64,000 nucleotides of DNA from contig CADCXC010000011.1 of NCBI GenBank assembly GCA_902806595.1, positions 1,550,001-1,614,000 on the forward strand, in the 5' to 3' direction. This document shows, in pieces, positions 25,609-39,045 of this stretch. The notes under the pieces are model-generated. The model worked only from the letters and a program-made list of their open reading frames with translations. It had not been told where the DNA came from and did not search any database. The translations under genes were made by a program, and so were the position numbers. The DNA is from Pyrenopolyporus hunteri (Eukaryota > Ascomycota > Sordariomycetes > Xylariales > Hypoxylaceae). Every line of letters starts with the position of its first letter. Position 1 is the first letter of the stretch.

Positions 25609-27500
25609 ATGGCGTTGAGTATGTAACTATAGCCCCGCCATGGAATCTGATGGTGTATAACTAACGATGGTGTCTCCCAGATCTTGACCTCCAGAATGGT
25701 ATGCCAGCGAATGTGACCCATGGAAACGGTATGAGTGCTGACTACCATTACGTACAGCTGCTGTTATGAAAGATGAACAGGGCCGACCTTTCATCGTAGT
25801 TAGAGAGTAAGTTGCATCATTCGCTTCTATATAAGGCAAGCCACGGGGCACCTCTAACGCTTTCCCACCAGTCAAGGCAAGAAGAAGCGCCAGTATGGCA
25901 ACGAAGCCGTCAAGTCACACATCCTCGCCGCACGAACCGTTGCCAACATCGTCAAGACCTCCCTAGGTCCTCGCGGCCTCGACAAGATCCTAATTTCACC
26001 GGACGGCGACATCACAGTGACCAACGACGGAGCCACCATTCTACAGCAGATGGAAATCTCGAATCACGTAGCGAAGCTGCTAGTTGAGCTCTCCAAATCC
26101 CAGGATGACGAGATAGGCGATGGTACGACGGGAGTTGTCGTTCTAGCCGGCGCTCTCTTGGAACAGGCCGCCGAACTCATAGATAAGGGAATCCACCCCA
26201 TTCGAATAGCCGATGGCTACGACCAAGCCTGCGATATCGCGGTAGCAGAGTTGGACCGCATATCGGATACTATCGAGTTCAGCCGAGAACAAACGGAAAA
26301 CCTCGTCAAGGTGGCGAGGACGAGTTTAGGAAGCAAAATCGTCTCCAAGGCGCACGACCAGTTCGCCAACATCGCCGTCGACGCCGTTCTATCCGTCGCT
26401 GACCTCGAGCGAAAGGACGTCGATTTCGAGTTGATCAAGGTCGATGGCAAGGTTGGTGGCTCGTTAGAAGACACCATCTTGGTCAAGGGTGTTATCGTCG
26501 ACAAGGACTTCTCGCATCCTCAGATGCCGTCGGAGGTCAGGGACGCCAAGATCGCTATCCTTACATGCGCGTTCGAGCCCCCGAAGCCCAAGACCAAGCA
26601 TAAGCTGGAGATCACGTCGGTCGAGGAGTTCAAGAAGCTTCAAAGCTACGAACATGAGAAGTTCGTTGAGATGATCCAGCAGATAAAGGACACCGGCGCC
26701 AACCTGGCTATCTGCCAATGGGGTTTCGATGACGAGGCAAACCATCTACTACTCCAGAACCAACTCCCGGCAGTACGATGGGTTGGCGGCCCGGAGATCG
26801 AGCTTATTGCCATTGCCACCAACGGCAGGATAGTACCACGATTTGAGGACCTGAAGCCGGAGAAGCTAGGTAGGGCAGGTGTCGTACGGGAGATGACGTT
26901 CGGTACCACGAGGGAGAAGATGCTCGTCATCGAGGAATGCGCCAATACGAGGGCCGTGACGGTATTTGTCAGGGGAAGCAACAAGATGGTATGTTTGTTA
27001 TATCAACCCTATTAAAGCAGTAACTAACCCACTTCTAGATCATCGACGAAGCCCGACGATCACTCCACGACGCTCTATGCGTCGTACGAAACCTGGTGCG
27101 CGACAACCGCGTGGTATACGGCGGCGGCGCAGCCGAGATCGCGTGCTCGCTGGCGGTGGAGGACGAGGCGGTCAAGACGCCGGGCCTGGAGCAGTACGCG
27201 ATGCGGGCGTTCGCCGAGGCGCTGGACGCGGTGCCCATGGCGCTGGCGGAGAATAGCGGCCTGAACCCCATCGCCACGCTGGCCGAGGTCAAGTCCCAGC
27301 AGGTCAAGGCCGGCCCCGAGGGCCGCGGCAAGCTCGGCGTCGACTGCATGAACAGGGGCAGCAACGACATGAAGCAGGCCTTCGTCATCGACCCTCTCAT
27401 CGGCAAGCGCCAGCAGCTCATGCTCGCCACCCAGCTCTGCCGCATGGTCCTCAAGGTCAATAATGTCATTGTCAGCGGCTCGGGCGATCAGGACTTTTAA
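25609..27500 (+). CDS. CCT5: T-complex chaperonin subunit epsilon (CCT5)
   Basis: One of eight subunits of the cytosolic TRiC/CCT ring that folds actin, tubulin and other proteins. Five exons, 25609-25618, 25681-25698, 25758-25806, 25872-26988 and 27039-27500, give 551 residues. The three tiny 5' exons are placed by donors GTATGT, GTATGC and GTAAGT and by the protein they restore: MALNLDLQN, then [17 protein letters not shown], then [12 protein letters not shown]-site motifs TNDGATIL (about 76-83) and [12 protein letters not shown] (about 108-119) are intact. EFGTT-type, FVRGSNKM and YGGGAAE motifs follow. ISPDGD, DEQGRPF and KDFSHPQMP identify the epsilon subunit rather than another CCT. The 3' part of the last exon is strongly GC-rich. 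Confidence 0.95.
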
Positions 27501-28271
27501 AGATGCGACGACTCGGTCTGTCTGTCTGTCGGTCTAATCTGCCTACTTTGCCTTGCCTTGCCTTACCTCTAACACCTCGCATTCGTAATGTTCGTTTCTG
27601 TCTACCTGGGCATGCAGAAGGAGGTGTAGATATGGATAGATAAACGAATGAATGAGGGAGTCGACGGGTGGGCGGATGAGTGAGCCTATAGGGTCGGAAA
27701 GTCAAGATACCCGTCCTCCTCATTAGAAAGCCGAGATGAAATAAGAAAAAAATTGCCCTGTAGAATCATGTCCATTGTTCATCCGGGTACACCGTACGCA
27801 TGTGTCTGTCTACTCGTTTACGTTGCAAATACCTAGGTAGATAATCGTGTAGAGCAAAATACAAGAGGCATCTATAAAAATGATTAACCCTACGACAATA
27901 TCTGTCCTACATATTCTACTTTAAGGCTGTAATGTGTAAAAAATATGTTTACCTAGGTATATATAGGCGTCAGCCCGAAAACGACCGCTCCCGAACTTTT
28001 ATTACACGCACGCTAAAGCGACAGATAGTATAATAACAACATCGTAAAAGTGAGGACCATTATTCCCCCCATCCCTCCCGTCCCAGGGGTTAGGGTTGCC
28101 CAGGCGTATTTACTCAACCGGCCGTACGCCAACCCATCGCTTCCCCCTCCAGTCCCCCCAAACCCTTGGTCGAGACGTATCGGAGCGTGAATTTTGCGTT
28201 GTCCTATCCTAATAAATTCCTAATATATTCGTTACCTATAAGCTCTCCCCTTCCTATGCGGCGACGCTAAC
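27501..28271. other. Convergent 3' region of CCT5 and HUL4
   Basis: Contains TCTG and CCTTG short repeats just after the CCT5 stop (27,515-27,570), which are UG-rich in the transcript and could help 3'-end formation. No gene seen. Confidence 0.5.
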
Positions 28272-31200
28272 TCACGCGAAGCCGAAACCTTGCGCGTTTT
28301 CGAGCGCCATAGCGAGTCGCTCGCGGAGGACGTCCTTATCACGGTACTCTGGGAGTAGGAGGGTACCGTAGCAGGTGTATGCGGTGGGAAGGTGGCCGGA
28401 GTCGCCTTCCTCCTCTCCGTTTTTCTGCACGACAAACTGGATGTTACCTATGCCGCCGACCGGGACGCGGTCGCTGGCCGTAACGAACTCGAGCAGCTTG
28501 CGGCGCATGCGGTCATCGTACCGCTTGACTATGGACCAGAAGTCGCGTACGGTGCGGTGCGACGCATCCCAACCCACGTACCGTGTCGCGCGCCGGAGCT
28601 CGCCGACATCGATCTGCGGACTGCCCTCGACGATGTTTTGCAGCAGCGACGGGGTTAGGAGCTGCAAGGACTTGGGGTGCAGGCAAGCACGGAAGCCACG
28701 TGCGAATGCGTCGAATTGGGGAGCGACTGACACGTCAGTCAGATATCGGATGTAGTCGCTAACATAGGCGTTACGGTTGTCGCCCGTGACCGGCGGCGCA
28801 TCAGTTGGGTTGGACGCCGAGAGGGGAATGGAGTTCGGGTGGTCAGAAAACTGTGGCCAGGAAGTTCTCCGTGACGGTTCCATCTCACGTGAGATTGGTT
28901 GGTTGAACATGGATGTGGAGAATTCGTAAGTAAGAGCGAAGACGTCCTCTACGGAACCATCTTTCTCGTTCCACTCGAGAAGGGTGGTAAGCCCATTGGC
29001 AAGATCCGGCCACCCATCGGCGATATGATGTAGCTCGCTGACGGGTTCGCCAAGGAGCTTGCGATACAGAGCTTTTGGAAAGGTGATTGGTAGAGTAAGC
29101 CCATTGTAGACCGCCAATGATATAAGCAGCCCGACTAGTTCAAACTTCCATTCTGGCTGAACGGAGCCGGGTTGGAACCACGTCATCCGCGTCCTATCGT
29201 CGATTGTGAAGGCACCATAATCTGGGTTTAGAGCCTCAGCGATGGCTAGACGGAAGAACTCTTGTTGCACTCCCCCGGAGTCGAACCCTTCTTCCCCGGC
29301 ATCTTCTCCGAGGTGAACCTTCAACGGTCTCGTCAGTTCGCGTTCTTCGCGTCGCCAGAGTTGGTCCAAAGCATCCCGAAGCACGTTCTTGCGGCTGATA
29401 TCAAGGATCAAGTACTTGGATGAGGGAATCTTGAGGAGATCGTGAAGTATATTTTTATGATGCGAATCAGTGACGAGGCTATTAGACCCAATGATGGCAT
29501 TAATTCGACTCTGTAGCGAACTGGATTCCTCGTAGGAATGGCTCATCCGCGAAAAGTTGATGGCCCGGAAGTACGATACCAGCGACGTCGGATTGAAAAT
29601 ATACGGATAATCCAGAAGATGGACCCTTTGTCTGGTCGAGGTAAATGATAGCCAAGAAACAGGCATCGTCATGGGGTCGAGGCGGTCGCCGAAGTATTCG
29701 GACCGAAAGTGTACGTCGCCTAAGAGGAGAGACTGTCGTTTCTGATCTGTATCATTATTAGTCGGAGAGCTCTCATAATACGTGGGAATACTAACACATA
29801 GCCGTCATAAGGGAGAGGGCGCCGCCAAAAGGGCCGTCTCCGGGAACATCCGGCTTCCCCTCCCATTCACGAAGCATTACAGCCCTCGCCCAGTCCAAAA
29901 GTAAGATCGGAACTCTCTTTTCGTGTACGCTCCGCTCGGCCTTTGAGAAATGTAATATTGACTGCGTGGATGACTCAAGATGCAAGAGTAGCAGCTCTAC
30001 GACATCCGGTTCTTTAACGCCATCTTCCGCCTCCAAGTCGAGTTCAATAAGCTCGTCAAAGTACCTCCGTGTCGGGATGACCCTAAGTAACCTCCTTGCT
30101 AGCCTAAGAGCCATGTCGTCCGTAAAAGCGTCTTCATACGACAGACACAAGGAACTTGGTTGTCTCGCGACTGTACCACCGCCGGCAAGAGACAGACCGT
30201 GTGCCCTAATGCGGGACATATCGTTAAGTTGCCTTGAGTCAGTTACTAGCGGCGCCGCGGCAACCAAAGCGTGGAAGCATACAGACATCAGCGATGCCGC
30301 CTCCGCATTCGTAAACGACTTTTGAGTACCCGGGAACATTTTTGAAGTCGGGGACCTTGTAGACTGAAGGGCTTTCGGTGGCGCAAAAAGACACGACAAA
30401 GCAATCCAGAGGCTATCGAAAACGAGACTGGGCGCTACCCTTGTCAAGCGCAGCATACAATACCATAGTGTCTGCGAGTCCATCGTTCCATTTGCGTTGG
30501 TAAACGAATCCAACACCGCACGAGGGTCGCTTAGGACGTGGAATATACTCTGCTCGGCGAACATTTTCCACTGTAACTTTAGATCTTGTGGGTAAGAAGC
30601 ATGGGATTTCCGCTTTCGTCTCCATGACGTGAGCCGATTTGAAGAGCGTTTAAGTGACTTACCCACGGCTGGTGGTTCTAACAGGTGTCTTTCGGAGGTA
30701 GCGTCTTCCTGTAAAACGTCGCATATAAAATTGATAGCGTCAATGTTAAACCAAGACAGTGATTGTGGCAAGTAACTATCTAGCTCAGACGTTGATTCTA
30801 CTTTAGTCCTCGTTGAAAGAGTATCTTGGGTATCGTCCGGCGTATCTAAGGACCGCGTGGTTTCAGTATTGCTTGAGGTCTCTTCGCCGCTCGCGCCGTC
30901 CGTCTGAGAGTGTTGCTCGTTTATGTGGGAACGAGGGCTCGGGGGTCCCACGGCTTCCATCTCTGACGTCGTATGAACATCGTTCTCCAGAACCTGAGAC
31001 GTAGGCCGTGTTATGGTTGGCGGAGGTCGAACAAGCCCTTTCGAGACCTTTTCAGGCTGAGCAGGAATTGGCCCTGTCTCATCTGCGACGGAATCGACGG
31101 GAGCCTCCGATACGACCCTAGCCTGCGGCTTCGACACGGAAGACGGACGAATCCGAGCGTTGGAAGTCCTCCTTTGACGGGGTAGATTTTGAGTACTTGT

Positions 31201-32324
31201 GTTGGAAACTGACGGATGCTCAGGGTGTACCCGCTGGTAGAACCCGCCGGCCTCATTCCTTGTCCTCAGCGGTGACGTGGCGTATCGATGGATCTCAGAG
31301 GTATCTCTGACGCCGAGGCCGTTCTCTGATTCGGGTCTTGACGGGCCGGAAGTCGGACTAGTTCTTCCACTCAGGCCGCCCGATCGAGATGAGACTTCTC
31401 GAAGTCGCTCGGCAGCATCCAAGGAATTATCAGCTGCCGTAACTTTTTGTGACATAGCTTCGATATTATTCGGCGTCAACCACTCCAGCATCTTGAATGC
31501 AACAGTTCCGAATACATTGGCGGCGAATGAGCGGTAGTCCTTGCTAACTGACTTTTCGGTGATCCGTAATTCATGGGTACTACCAGGGCGAGACGAGAAC
31601 TTCGTATTCGTCGCTTCGTTCTCAGAGCGTCTATCATGATTCTGACTGTTCCCTATGCGGCTTGCTTGTGTAGGTGGGGAGTTGTTCGGTATTGATGTTT
31701 GCCCCCTTCTTAGTACCACGTGGTCTGGATCCCCTTTAAGCGATCTGACTTTCGACCGGGGTCCGGTGAAGACCAGGTCAGTGGTGTTGTTAGGTGTTGT
31801 ATATCTTAGGCCAAATATAAGCGGTTTCACCGCATCGCTCGGATCGGTCGGGGGGTGGAGATGGGGGCAAAGTCGACTGTCGGCGTCGTCCTGACTTGCC
31901 AGGAATACGGCGAGGGTTCTTGCGCTGGTAGGGTTATATCGGCGAATAGGCGATTTGCCAGCAAGCCGTTTCCGACAGCTAAAGCACGAAGGGGTAGTAC
32001 AAGCATTAAAACCGCACCCGTAGCGTAGTTGGACTATAAACCTACGGAGATTTAGGTAAGCTTTTGAAGATTAGAAACGAGCATAGACGACGACGAAACC
32101 TACTTCTCAACTAATAGCTGTAGATCATGGCGGCGGGTCGCGCGGTGGATAGCGTAAACTCTCTTAGGGTTTTCTACGTCGATAACGAGGTCTTTGATTT
32201 CGGTCGGCGCGTCTCGCGGTAGCCGTGGGAAAGGGACCTGCTCCCAGAGTGCGGCTACGATATCATCCTCCGGGATAGTGTGGCCGGGACCATCGTCCGC
32301 CGACCGGTTGACTTCGCGCGTCAT
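28272..32324 (-). CDS. HUL4: HECT-type E3 ubiquitin ligase with AZUL finger (Hul4-like)
   Basis: Transfers ubiquitin to substrates through a thioester on the HECT cysteine. Exons 32324-32104, 32041-29796 and 29746-28272 give 1,313 residues with correct phases. Residues about 72-140 form an AZUL-type zinc finger as in UBE3A (YGCGFNACTTPSCFSCRK, then a later Cys/His pair in LCPHLH). A long Ser/Pro-rich linker follows (about 190-480). The HECT domain fills the last ~380 residues, with FDSGGVQQEFF, LLISLAVYNG and the active site LPTAYTCYGTLLLPEY (Cys1281; the usual His before TC is Tyr). It ends GFGFA. The reading frame stays open for about 35 codons upstream of 32324 without an ATG, so the true start may lie in an unseen 5' exon. 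Yeast Hul4 is shorter. Confidence 0.9.
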
Positions 32325-34003
32325 GACATATGGCGTCGGCAGGCCCCCGGTGCTGGAAGCAGGAGTAGGGTCGAGGAATTTCGCGCTAAGTTCAACAATA
32401 ATAAAAACGCTCTTCTCTCGCGATGGTGTAGACGAGCACGGTCAACCGTCGTAACCGCGTAGCTAGATCGACCGCTGGTGTAGAGTGCTGGAAGTATAGG
32501 AATAGGACGTTAGGGCCGAAGGGTAGGGGGAAGACAACCCGAATCGCGCTATTCCAGGCTTATACCCTTAATTTATCAAGCATCAAGAATGAACGTTTAT
32601 TCCAATTATCGGGTGATAGCGAGGCAAATAGTAACTTTCTAAAGAGTAGGCGCAATGGATATAGGCAAGTAAAGATAGATGGTAGGTAGATGGTAGTCTG
32701 AAGGTGGTGGTTGTGGTTGTAGTACTGGCCGGTGTCAACTCGAGCCGCACGCAACATACGGAGTCTCTAAGGCTGGAGTACTTAGGTAGGTACCTAATGT
32801 CCTAACATATGGACGGATTACATACATGCCCATTCAGGCACGACCGATTGGTTCTAGCCCCATGTACATCGGATGCATGGGTTGTACCTTTCCCCAAGCC
32901 CACAGTTCAGTCTCCCACCCAATAAGCCGAGATGTTAGGAAGGGTCGTATGAGGTACATATGTATATGTAATCATGCCTGTATGTACGCACATACCAGCC
33001 TACATGCCTACCGACATCATATGTACATGCTTATTGCCGTCATTCTAGTCCGAGTCCTGTGTGACTCTTACCTACCACCTCAGGCTCTTCTCAATAGGTA
33101 CCTACGTACATTGATGTAGTCGAACCCATCAGCTGTACTTCAAAGACAGGTCTGTCGAAATTTCCTATTATTGATTCGCGTATGATCTAATATTAAATGA
33201 CTATGTACTAGGAGAGAATGACTCAGAAGTTGAAGGGCAATAAATAGCATTATGTTGCGTGCCCAGTGATAGTCCATAGGTAATGTATACCTACCTCCCT
33301 ACCTAGGTATTGATATATGTAGACCATTGAACGATTACATGTAGCCGGGAGTTCATTACCAAGGTACCTACATGTACTACATAGGTACAATTGTCACGTA
33401 CCTTGCTAAGCCTCAGCCTTGAAGGGGTTCCCGCGTGACAGTTCTAGAACTGACGTATGAGCAAACTCTAAAATAAAATTTCTCGCCAAAGAATTGGTGG
33501 TAAGGCAAGAAGAGGGTAAAAATAGCCCCGCCAACGCCACTACTTAGATCCAAACAAGAATTTGGACGATTAATTTTTGTAATTCTGAACAAATCCCATT
33601 CCCATTCTGCCGCCGAATAATCACTCGCAACAAATAAAGTCCCAATTGTGTGTCACGACCCTCCTGCAATCCAGACTTCTTAAACTGGATTGTGCAGTCG
33701 CCGACAAATTCTTCGTTCCCCTTTCCTCTCTGTGATTCGAAATCGCTCAGGATTCGGGACCACAGTATTCGCGACTTTTATTTTTCATCTGATTATTCGG
33801 ACTGATTAAAGCCTCAATCAACCACACCCCTCCCCCTCCTCTTCCCACGTCGCGCCGAACCAGCTAGGTTCGAAACCAAAGTTTAATAATCAGCTCTTTT
33901 ATTGTTGAATTCTCTCACGTTTAGAGAAACACACAACCTACCCTAACCTTCCACAGTCGTCGGGATCAATTGGTCGTATTTCCCATCTACATCTCCAACG
34001 ACA
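32325..34003. promoter_or_regulatory. Divergent promoter region of HUL4 and REI1
   Basis: About 1.7 kb. The HUL4-proximal 100 bases are open in frame with HUL4. The middle (32,770-33,400) is dense in TACC/GGTA and ACATGT-type motifs. The REI1-proximal part (33,700-34,000) is CT-rich, ending in CCCCTCCCCCTCCTCTT, typical of fungal leaders. No gene seen; the 97-codon frame at 32,826-33,119 is made of repeats. Confidence 0.5.
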
Positions 34004-35778
34004 ATGGCTACCGTCGCAGGTAGCAGACCCTCGGGTGCTACTCTCCCTCCTAAGCAGGAACCCGTCTCTTCCTCGCATCAGTACACTTGCAACACATGCC
34101 AAGTAGCCTTCCGCTTTGCTGACACCCAAAAGGGCCATATGAAGAGTGATTGGCAGTACGTTCTCCTCCCTTTTCCTCTTTTCCTTTATCCATTGTCGCA
34201 CATCGAGGATTATTAATCTGACATACACCGTGCTTCTTTTGCAGTCGGTACAACCTTAAACGTCGTGTTGCGTCGTTGCCTCCCATTTCGTCTGAGGTAT
34301 TTACCGAAAAGGTTCTTCAGGCTCGTGCCGCGACCAGCGCGGAAGCGGACCGTGCTGGCTTTCAACAACTTTGCGAAGTTTGCCAACGAACTTACTATAG
34401 CGAGAACTCCTTCCAAAACCACATTTCGAGCCAGAAACATAAGGCACGAGAGGCTGCTTTACAGCGACGAGGTTCGAATCAGGACGATGCCAGCTCAGTC
34501 ATGAGCTCTACGTTTTCGCTCGGCGATCCGGTACCCTCAAATAACAAAGAAGTTGATTCTGATGCCGAGCTTGAGTTTAACGAGGTAGTCGAGGGTCTTC
34601 AGAAGGCTAGTCTAGCAGAACGGCCATCCCCAGTGAAACGACCTTCAAATCCCCACCCTTCTGTCGAGGCGCAGCATAAGAGGGAACATCCTGTCTCAGA
34701 AGACCATAGTGAGGGTGTCTCGAGTACAACAACACCAGTCCCAAACATTACCCTGAAGTCATGCCTGTTCTGCAACTACGACTCCCCGACTGTCCCCTTG
34801 AACGTTGTCCACATGGAGCGCATCCACAGCATGTTTATCCCTGAGAAGCAGTACCTCGTTGATCTCGACGGCCTCATCGGTGCCTTGCAGCAGCGGATCC
34901 AAGAGTTCCACGAATGTCTATATTGCGGGAAGGTCAAGAACAGCGCTCTCGCCGTTCAAACGCATATGCGCGATAAGGGACATTGCAAGATACCTTACAC
35001 TTCCGAGGACGAGCAGATTGAGATTGGAGATTACTACGACTTCCGAAGCACGTACTCTGACGACGAGGACTCAGAAGACGAGGCTGTGGACGATGATAAG
35101 CAGAACGGAGGGGCCAAGCTCGGTGCGAGGCGATCGGCCAAGACGGTAGGCAAAGACGGAGATGAGGTTATGGAAGACGACGGTTGGGAGACGGATAGCT
35201 CCACTTCGTCATGCAAATCCGAAGACCTGGGGCCTATCCCGGTTGACCACCACCTTCATCAATACGAGCGGCTCGATAAGCATCCTCACCATTCATCTCG
35301 TGATCCCCGTCATCATCACCAAATGGATGGGTGGCACTCCCATGCCCACAAACATCGCGCAATCTTCTACGACGATGCCGAATTACACTTGCCTTCCGGT
35401 CGCTCCGTAGGCCACCGATCTCTGGCTAGGTATTATCGCCAGAATCTCCACCACCACCCTTCACCCGAGGAACGTGCCGAGAGACTCGCGATCGAGGCAG
35501 CATCGCCGCCAGGGGACTCGATGGACGTTGACGACGCGGAGAACGGTAACGGCAATGGCCAGATCATTCGACGTCAGGACCGCGGACGCGATGGTGCTGT
35601 GATAAGCCGAGCAAATGGCGGAACCGGTATGTTAGGTGTGACGGACCAGAAGAAGAAGGAGGTTGTCCGTGCGGAGCAGAGAAGCCGTAAGCAAGAGCAG
35701 AAGGCGGCTCGACAGAAGGAATGGGCGCTTAACAAGCAAGCAAACCACCAAAAGTACTACAACCCGCAGATCCTATGA
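34004..35778 (+). CDS. REI1: Pre-60S ribosome factor Rei1 (four C2H2 fingers)
   Basis: Cytoplasmic 60S maturation factor that probes the tunnel exit and helps release Arx1/Alb1. Exons 34004-34155 and 34245-35778 give 561 residues; the intron splits the first finger region at DWH. C2H2 fingers start at Cys29/Cys32 (YTCNTC), Cys94/Cys97 (LCEVC), Cys224/Cys227 (SCLFC) and Cys275/Cys278 (ECLYC), the spacing expected for Rei1/Reh1. SQKHK and MRDKGHCKIPY are typical family motifs. An acidic stretch (SDDEDSEDEAVDDD) and a His-rich insert follow, and the protein ends in a basic tail with KYYNPQIL. Reh1 is a paralogue in yeast, but most filamentous fungi have one gene. Confidence 0.93.
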
Positions 35779-37005
35779 AGCCTTCAGGGCTCACCAGGTG
35801 TACGAGATGCACAATATGCACAATATGCACAAGATTCAGAAGATATGGAGTTCTCAGGAACGGTTCGGCGGGGGACCGGAATACTGGTACCAAGGACAAT
35901 AGCAAGGACATTTTGGCTGCATATCAAGCTTATAAGACCGAATCAATCAGCATACAGAGCATGCTATCTGCAATAAAGGAACGTAGCGATTATCAGGTCC
36001 TACTGAGTAGGCGACGGTTATAAGTTGGGCATCCGGACTTCAGACGGAAGTGTGGCGTCGGCCCGAGACTGTGAGGAGTGAGTTCCAGTCTAAGCACAGC
36101 TACCACCCGACCTTATTTATACGTCTGCCTCGGTGCGCGTGTGCCTTGGTGTGCTATGTGTATAAGGTGAAGTGGTATAACCTTAGCTATTAGACTCTAG
36201 CTACGCGATCTCATATATGTACCTACCTACTCACCTACCTGCATGCAGCTAGCAACCTGAACCAAGCAAGAGAGAGCCGTCTAGTCTACGTCGGGTACCT
36301 ACCAGGTAGATACGTGTAGGCAGGTGCACAATAGAAACCACATGCAGCATTCGAACCACAAGGGTCCATCGTTACGTAGGCGGGTACCTTGTCGGGGAAT
36401 CCACTACATGTAGGCTATAATTTTACTCGTATGATACAGAAGGTACAATACATAAGTGTAACTACCTAGGTAATTGCGAGATGTAATCCTCGTCTCGCGG
36501 CGCTTTCGTAAATCATTAAACCTATCATACCTATCGTCATCACAAATACACCTACTTCCATATATTCACACATATACCTACTTATATACCTACCTACCTA
36601 TATGCCCAAATATGTAAGTAATGGCTAACTATAATTTTTAAGAGAGCACGTGGGAGTCTATCGCAAATACGACCCAAGAGTTCATATCGAACTGGCGTTG
36701 CTTTTTCAGATTTGGTTCCGTCCCGCATCACCGGAATAATACTGCGCCTCTTATTGGGCCAACCAGCCCATCTTGGGCTATGGGGGATCCTCTCAATTAG
36801 GATCGGCGGCCAGGGGCCAGCCAGGCACATGTGTTTATCCACACCCTTGATAGGTCAATTGGTGACAACGCGTTGCTTCTCCGGCGATAGCTATAAGAAC
36901 TAATGCTGCTGTAGCTGAAGTCAAGCTTTTAAACACCCGTTACTTGGCATTTCGGAGAGGTCGTTTCCGCTTACACTGGTAGATAGCTAGGTCCAGGACA
37001 GGAAG
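35779..37005. other. Intergenic between REI1 and the phosphatase gene
   Basis: Starts with three copies of an ATGCACAAT-type 9-base unit (about 35,807-35,831) in the REI1 3' region. TACCTACC motifs are dense at 36,215-36,600. No gene seen. Confidence 0.5.
35807..35831 (+). repeat. Three tandem ATGCACAAT-like units
   Basis: A 9-base unit repeated nearly three times just after the REI1 stop codon. Confidence 0.75.
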
Positions 37006-39045
37006 ATGCAGCTTGTTACCGCCACCCTCTTGTCGGCGCTGCTGGTTCGGACCAGTTCCGCTGCTGACGACACCGCCTTCGTCACGGCGGCACCCCATGC
37101 GGGATCAGCCACCTCGGATGTCTACCCTCCAGCGGGCAGTACGTACTACCAATCTCCGCGTCTATCACGTCTCCATCCCCATCTCCACCGCTAGCCCTAT
37201 CACGTACTATGTAGATCTTCATGCTATATCTGGTTGCAAAGTCGGTAGAACAACCGGCCGCTAACGAAGAAACAAGCCTCGGTCGATTCCGCGCTCTTCC
37301 CACCCGAGTCCGAAGTTGGTTTCCCGGGACCAACTCCAACAGGCGCCGAGCCCGCTGCTATTCAAACGGCGGCCGCATATCCGTATAATCGAGGGCCGAC
37401 GAACCAATTCCCGCTTGTTGCGCCACAGCCTCACGGCCAGAGCGAGACATCGGACAAGTTCGACATCACCAGGTATTGGGGTAATTTGTCTCCTTGGTAT
37501 TCCCTGTCTTCTGCCGACTACGGCTTGCCGGATACCAGCCCGCTTGCTCCTCCTAGCTGCAGCGTCACCCAGGTGCATCTATTGTATCGCCATGGTGCCA
37601 GATATCCCACCAGCGGCGCCGCACCCGCCCAATTCGCCTCCAAGATCGCCAATGCTACTAAGACAGGCCTGAAGGTTCGCGGTGACCTAACCTTCCTCTC
37701 CGACTGGACCTACAAGCTGGGCGGCGAACTGCTATCCCCATTCGGTAGAAGCCAGGAGTTTCTGCTCGGTATCCAGCACCGGCAACTCTACGGCCACCTA
37801 CTCAAAAATTTTACCGAAGCTGGTACCATTCCTGTCTTCCGAACTGAATCTCAGGATCGTATGGTTAAGACTACCGAAAACTTTGCGGCCGGTTTCTTTG
37901 GTGTGCCCGAATACTTAGACCAAGTGAGCATTGAGATCCTGGTCGAGGCAACGGGTGTCAACAACTCAGGGGCTCCTTACGACGTCTGTGAGAATTCTAA
38001 CGTCGCTAGCCGGGGAAGTATTGGAAGTACGCTGGCCTCACAGTTCGCCAAAAATGCTTTCAATGCCACCCTCGCTCGTCTAAACTCACAGGTAGGGCTG
38101 TCAATCCGATCAAGAGGGAAATAGTAGCAATCAGATATTGACAACGCATACTAGGTCTCCGGCATCGAGTTCACTCCAAATGACGCTATCGCCATGCTTC
38201 AACTTTGCTCTTATGAGACAAACGCGCTTGGCTACTCCGCGTTCTGTGGGCTGTTTAGCCAGGAGGATTTCTTAAACTATGAATATTATTTCGATCTTGT
38301 ATGTTCATAATATCCCCGGTCACTTTACTTGTCATTACTACCTTCGAATAACCCCTTCATTCAATTTGAAAGCTTGCTAATCCCCTTAAGGGATTCTATT
38401 ACAACAATGGTCCCGGATCACCCGTCGCAGCTGCTCAGGGCAAAGGCTATCTGCAGGAGTTTGTTGCTCGCTTCACAGGCGAATATCCGGAAGCTTGGTC
38501 AGCCCTAAACCAAACATTTGATAACTCTCCAACCTACTTCCCCCTCAACCAGTCTATCTACGCCGATGCCACTCACGAAGTCGTCGTTCTAGACACTCTC
38601 ACGGCCTTCAACCTGACGGCTTTGTTCAAGGGGCCTCCGTTGAACCCTACGGAGAACCGCAGAGAGAACAGCTTCTCATCTAGCAAGCTCGTGCCGTTCG
38701 CGACCCACTTTACTGTCCAGGTCCTCGAATGCTCAGACTATCAACCGACTAAGCAGATGAGATTTATTGTGTAAGACTTCCTTTCCTTCATTCCCCCGCC
38801 ATATTGTCCGCCTTGACGTAAATAAATGAAATATGCTTATTTAATCCTCCAGAAACGATGCCGTCATCCCCGTTGCCGAGTCCTACCCGGGCTGCCCGGT
38901 TGACGCGCACGGTCTCTGCTCGTTTGACAACGTGGTCGCCGTGCTCAAGGACCGCATCGACGAAATCGACTTCGACTACGACTGCTTCGCTGACTTCACC
39001 GCGGAGCCAGGCAAGGATTACAACGGCCGCGCACCTAGGTCTTAG
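37006..39045 (+). CDS. Secreted histidine acid phosphatase
   Basis: A branch-2 histidine phosphatase that probably releases phosphate from organic phosphates outside the cell or in the wall. Exons 37006-37138, 37277-38091, 38155-38298, 38391-38770 and 38853-39045 give 554 residues. A signal peptide is visible (hydrophobic TATLLSALLV, likely cut near TSSA). The catalytic RHGARYP lies at 149-155 (nucleophile His150). The proton-donor motif is THE (His426/Glu427) instead of the HD of classical phytases, as in MINPP-like and many fungal acid phosphatases. Many NxT/S sites (NATK, NLTA, NQTF) fit secretion. The first intron uses an AAG acceptor with a GCTAACG branch site close by; I chose it because it alone keeps frame into TSVDSALFPPE. 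Substrate (phytate or general) is not decided. Confidence 0.9.

Noticed and set aside
32826..33119. 97-codon + strand frame
   Set aside because: Composed of TACC/ACATGT repeats translated as His/Tyr/Met-rich sequence.
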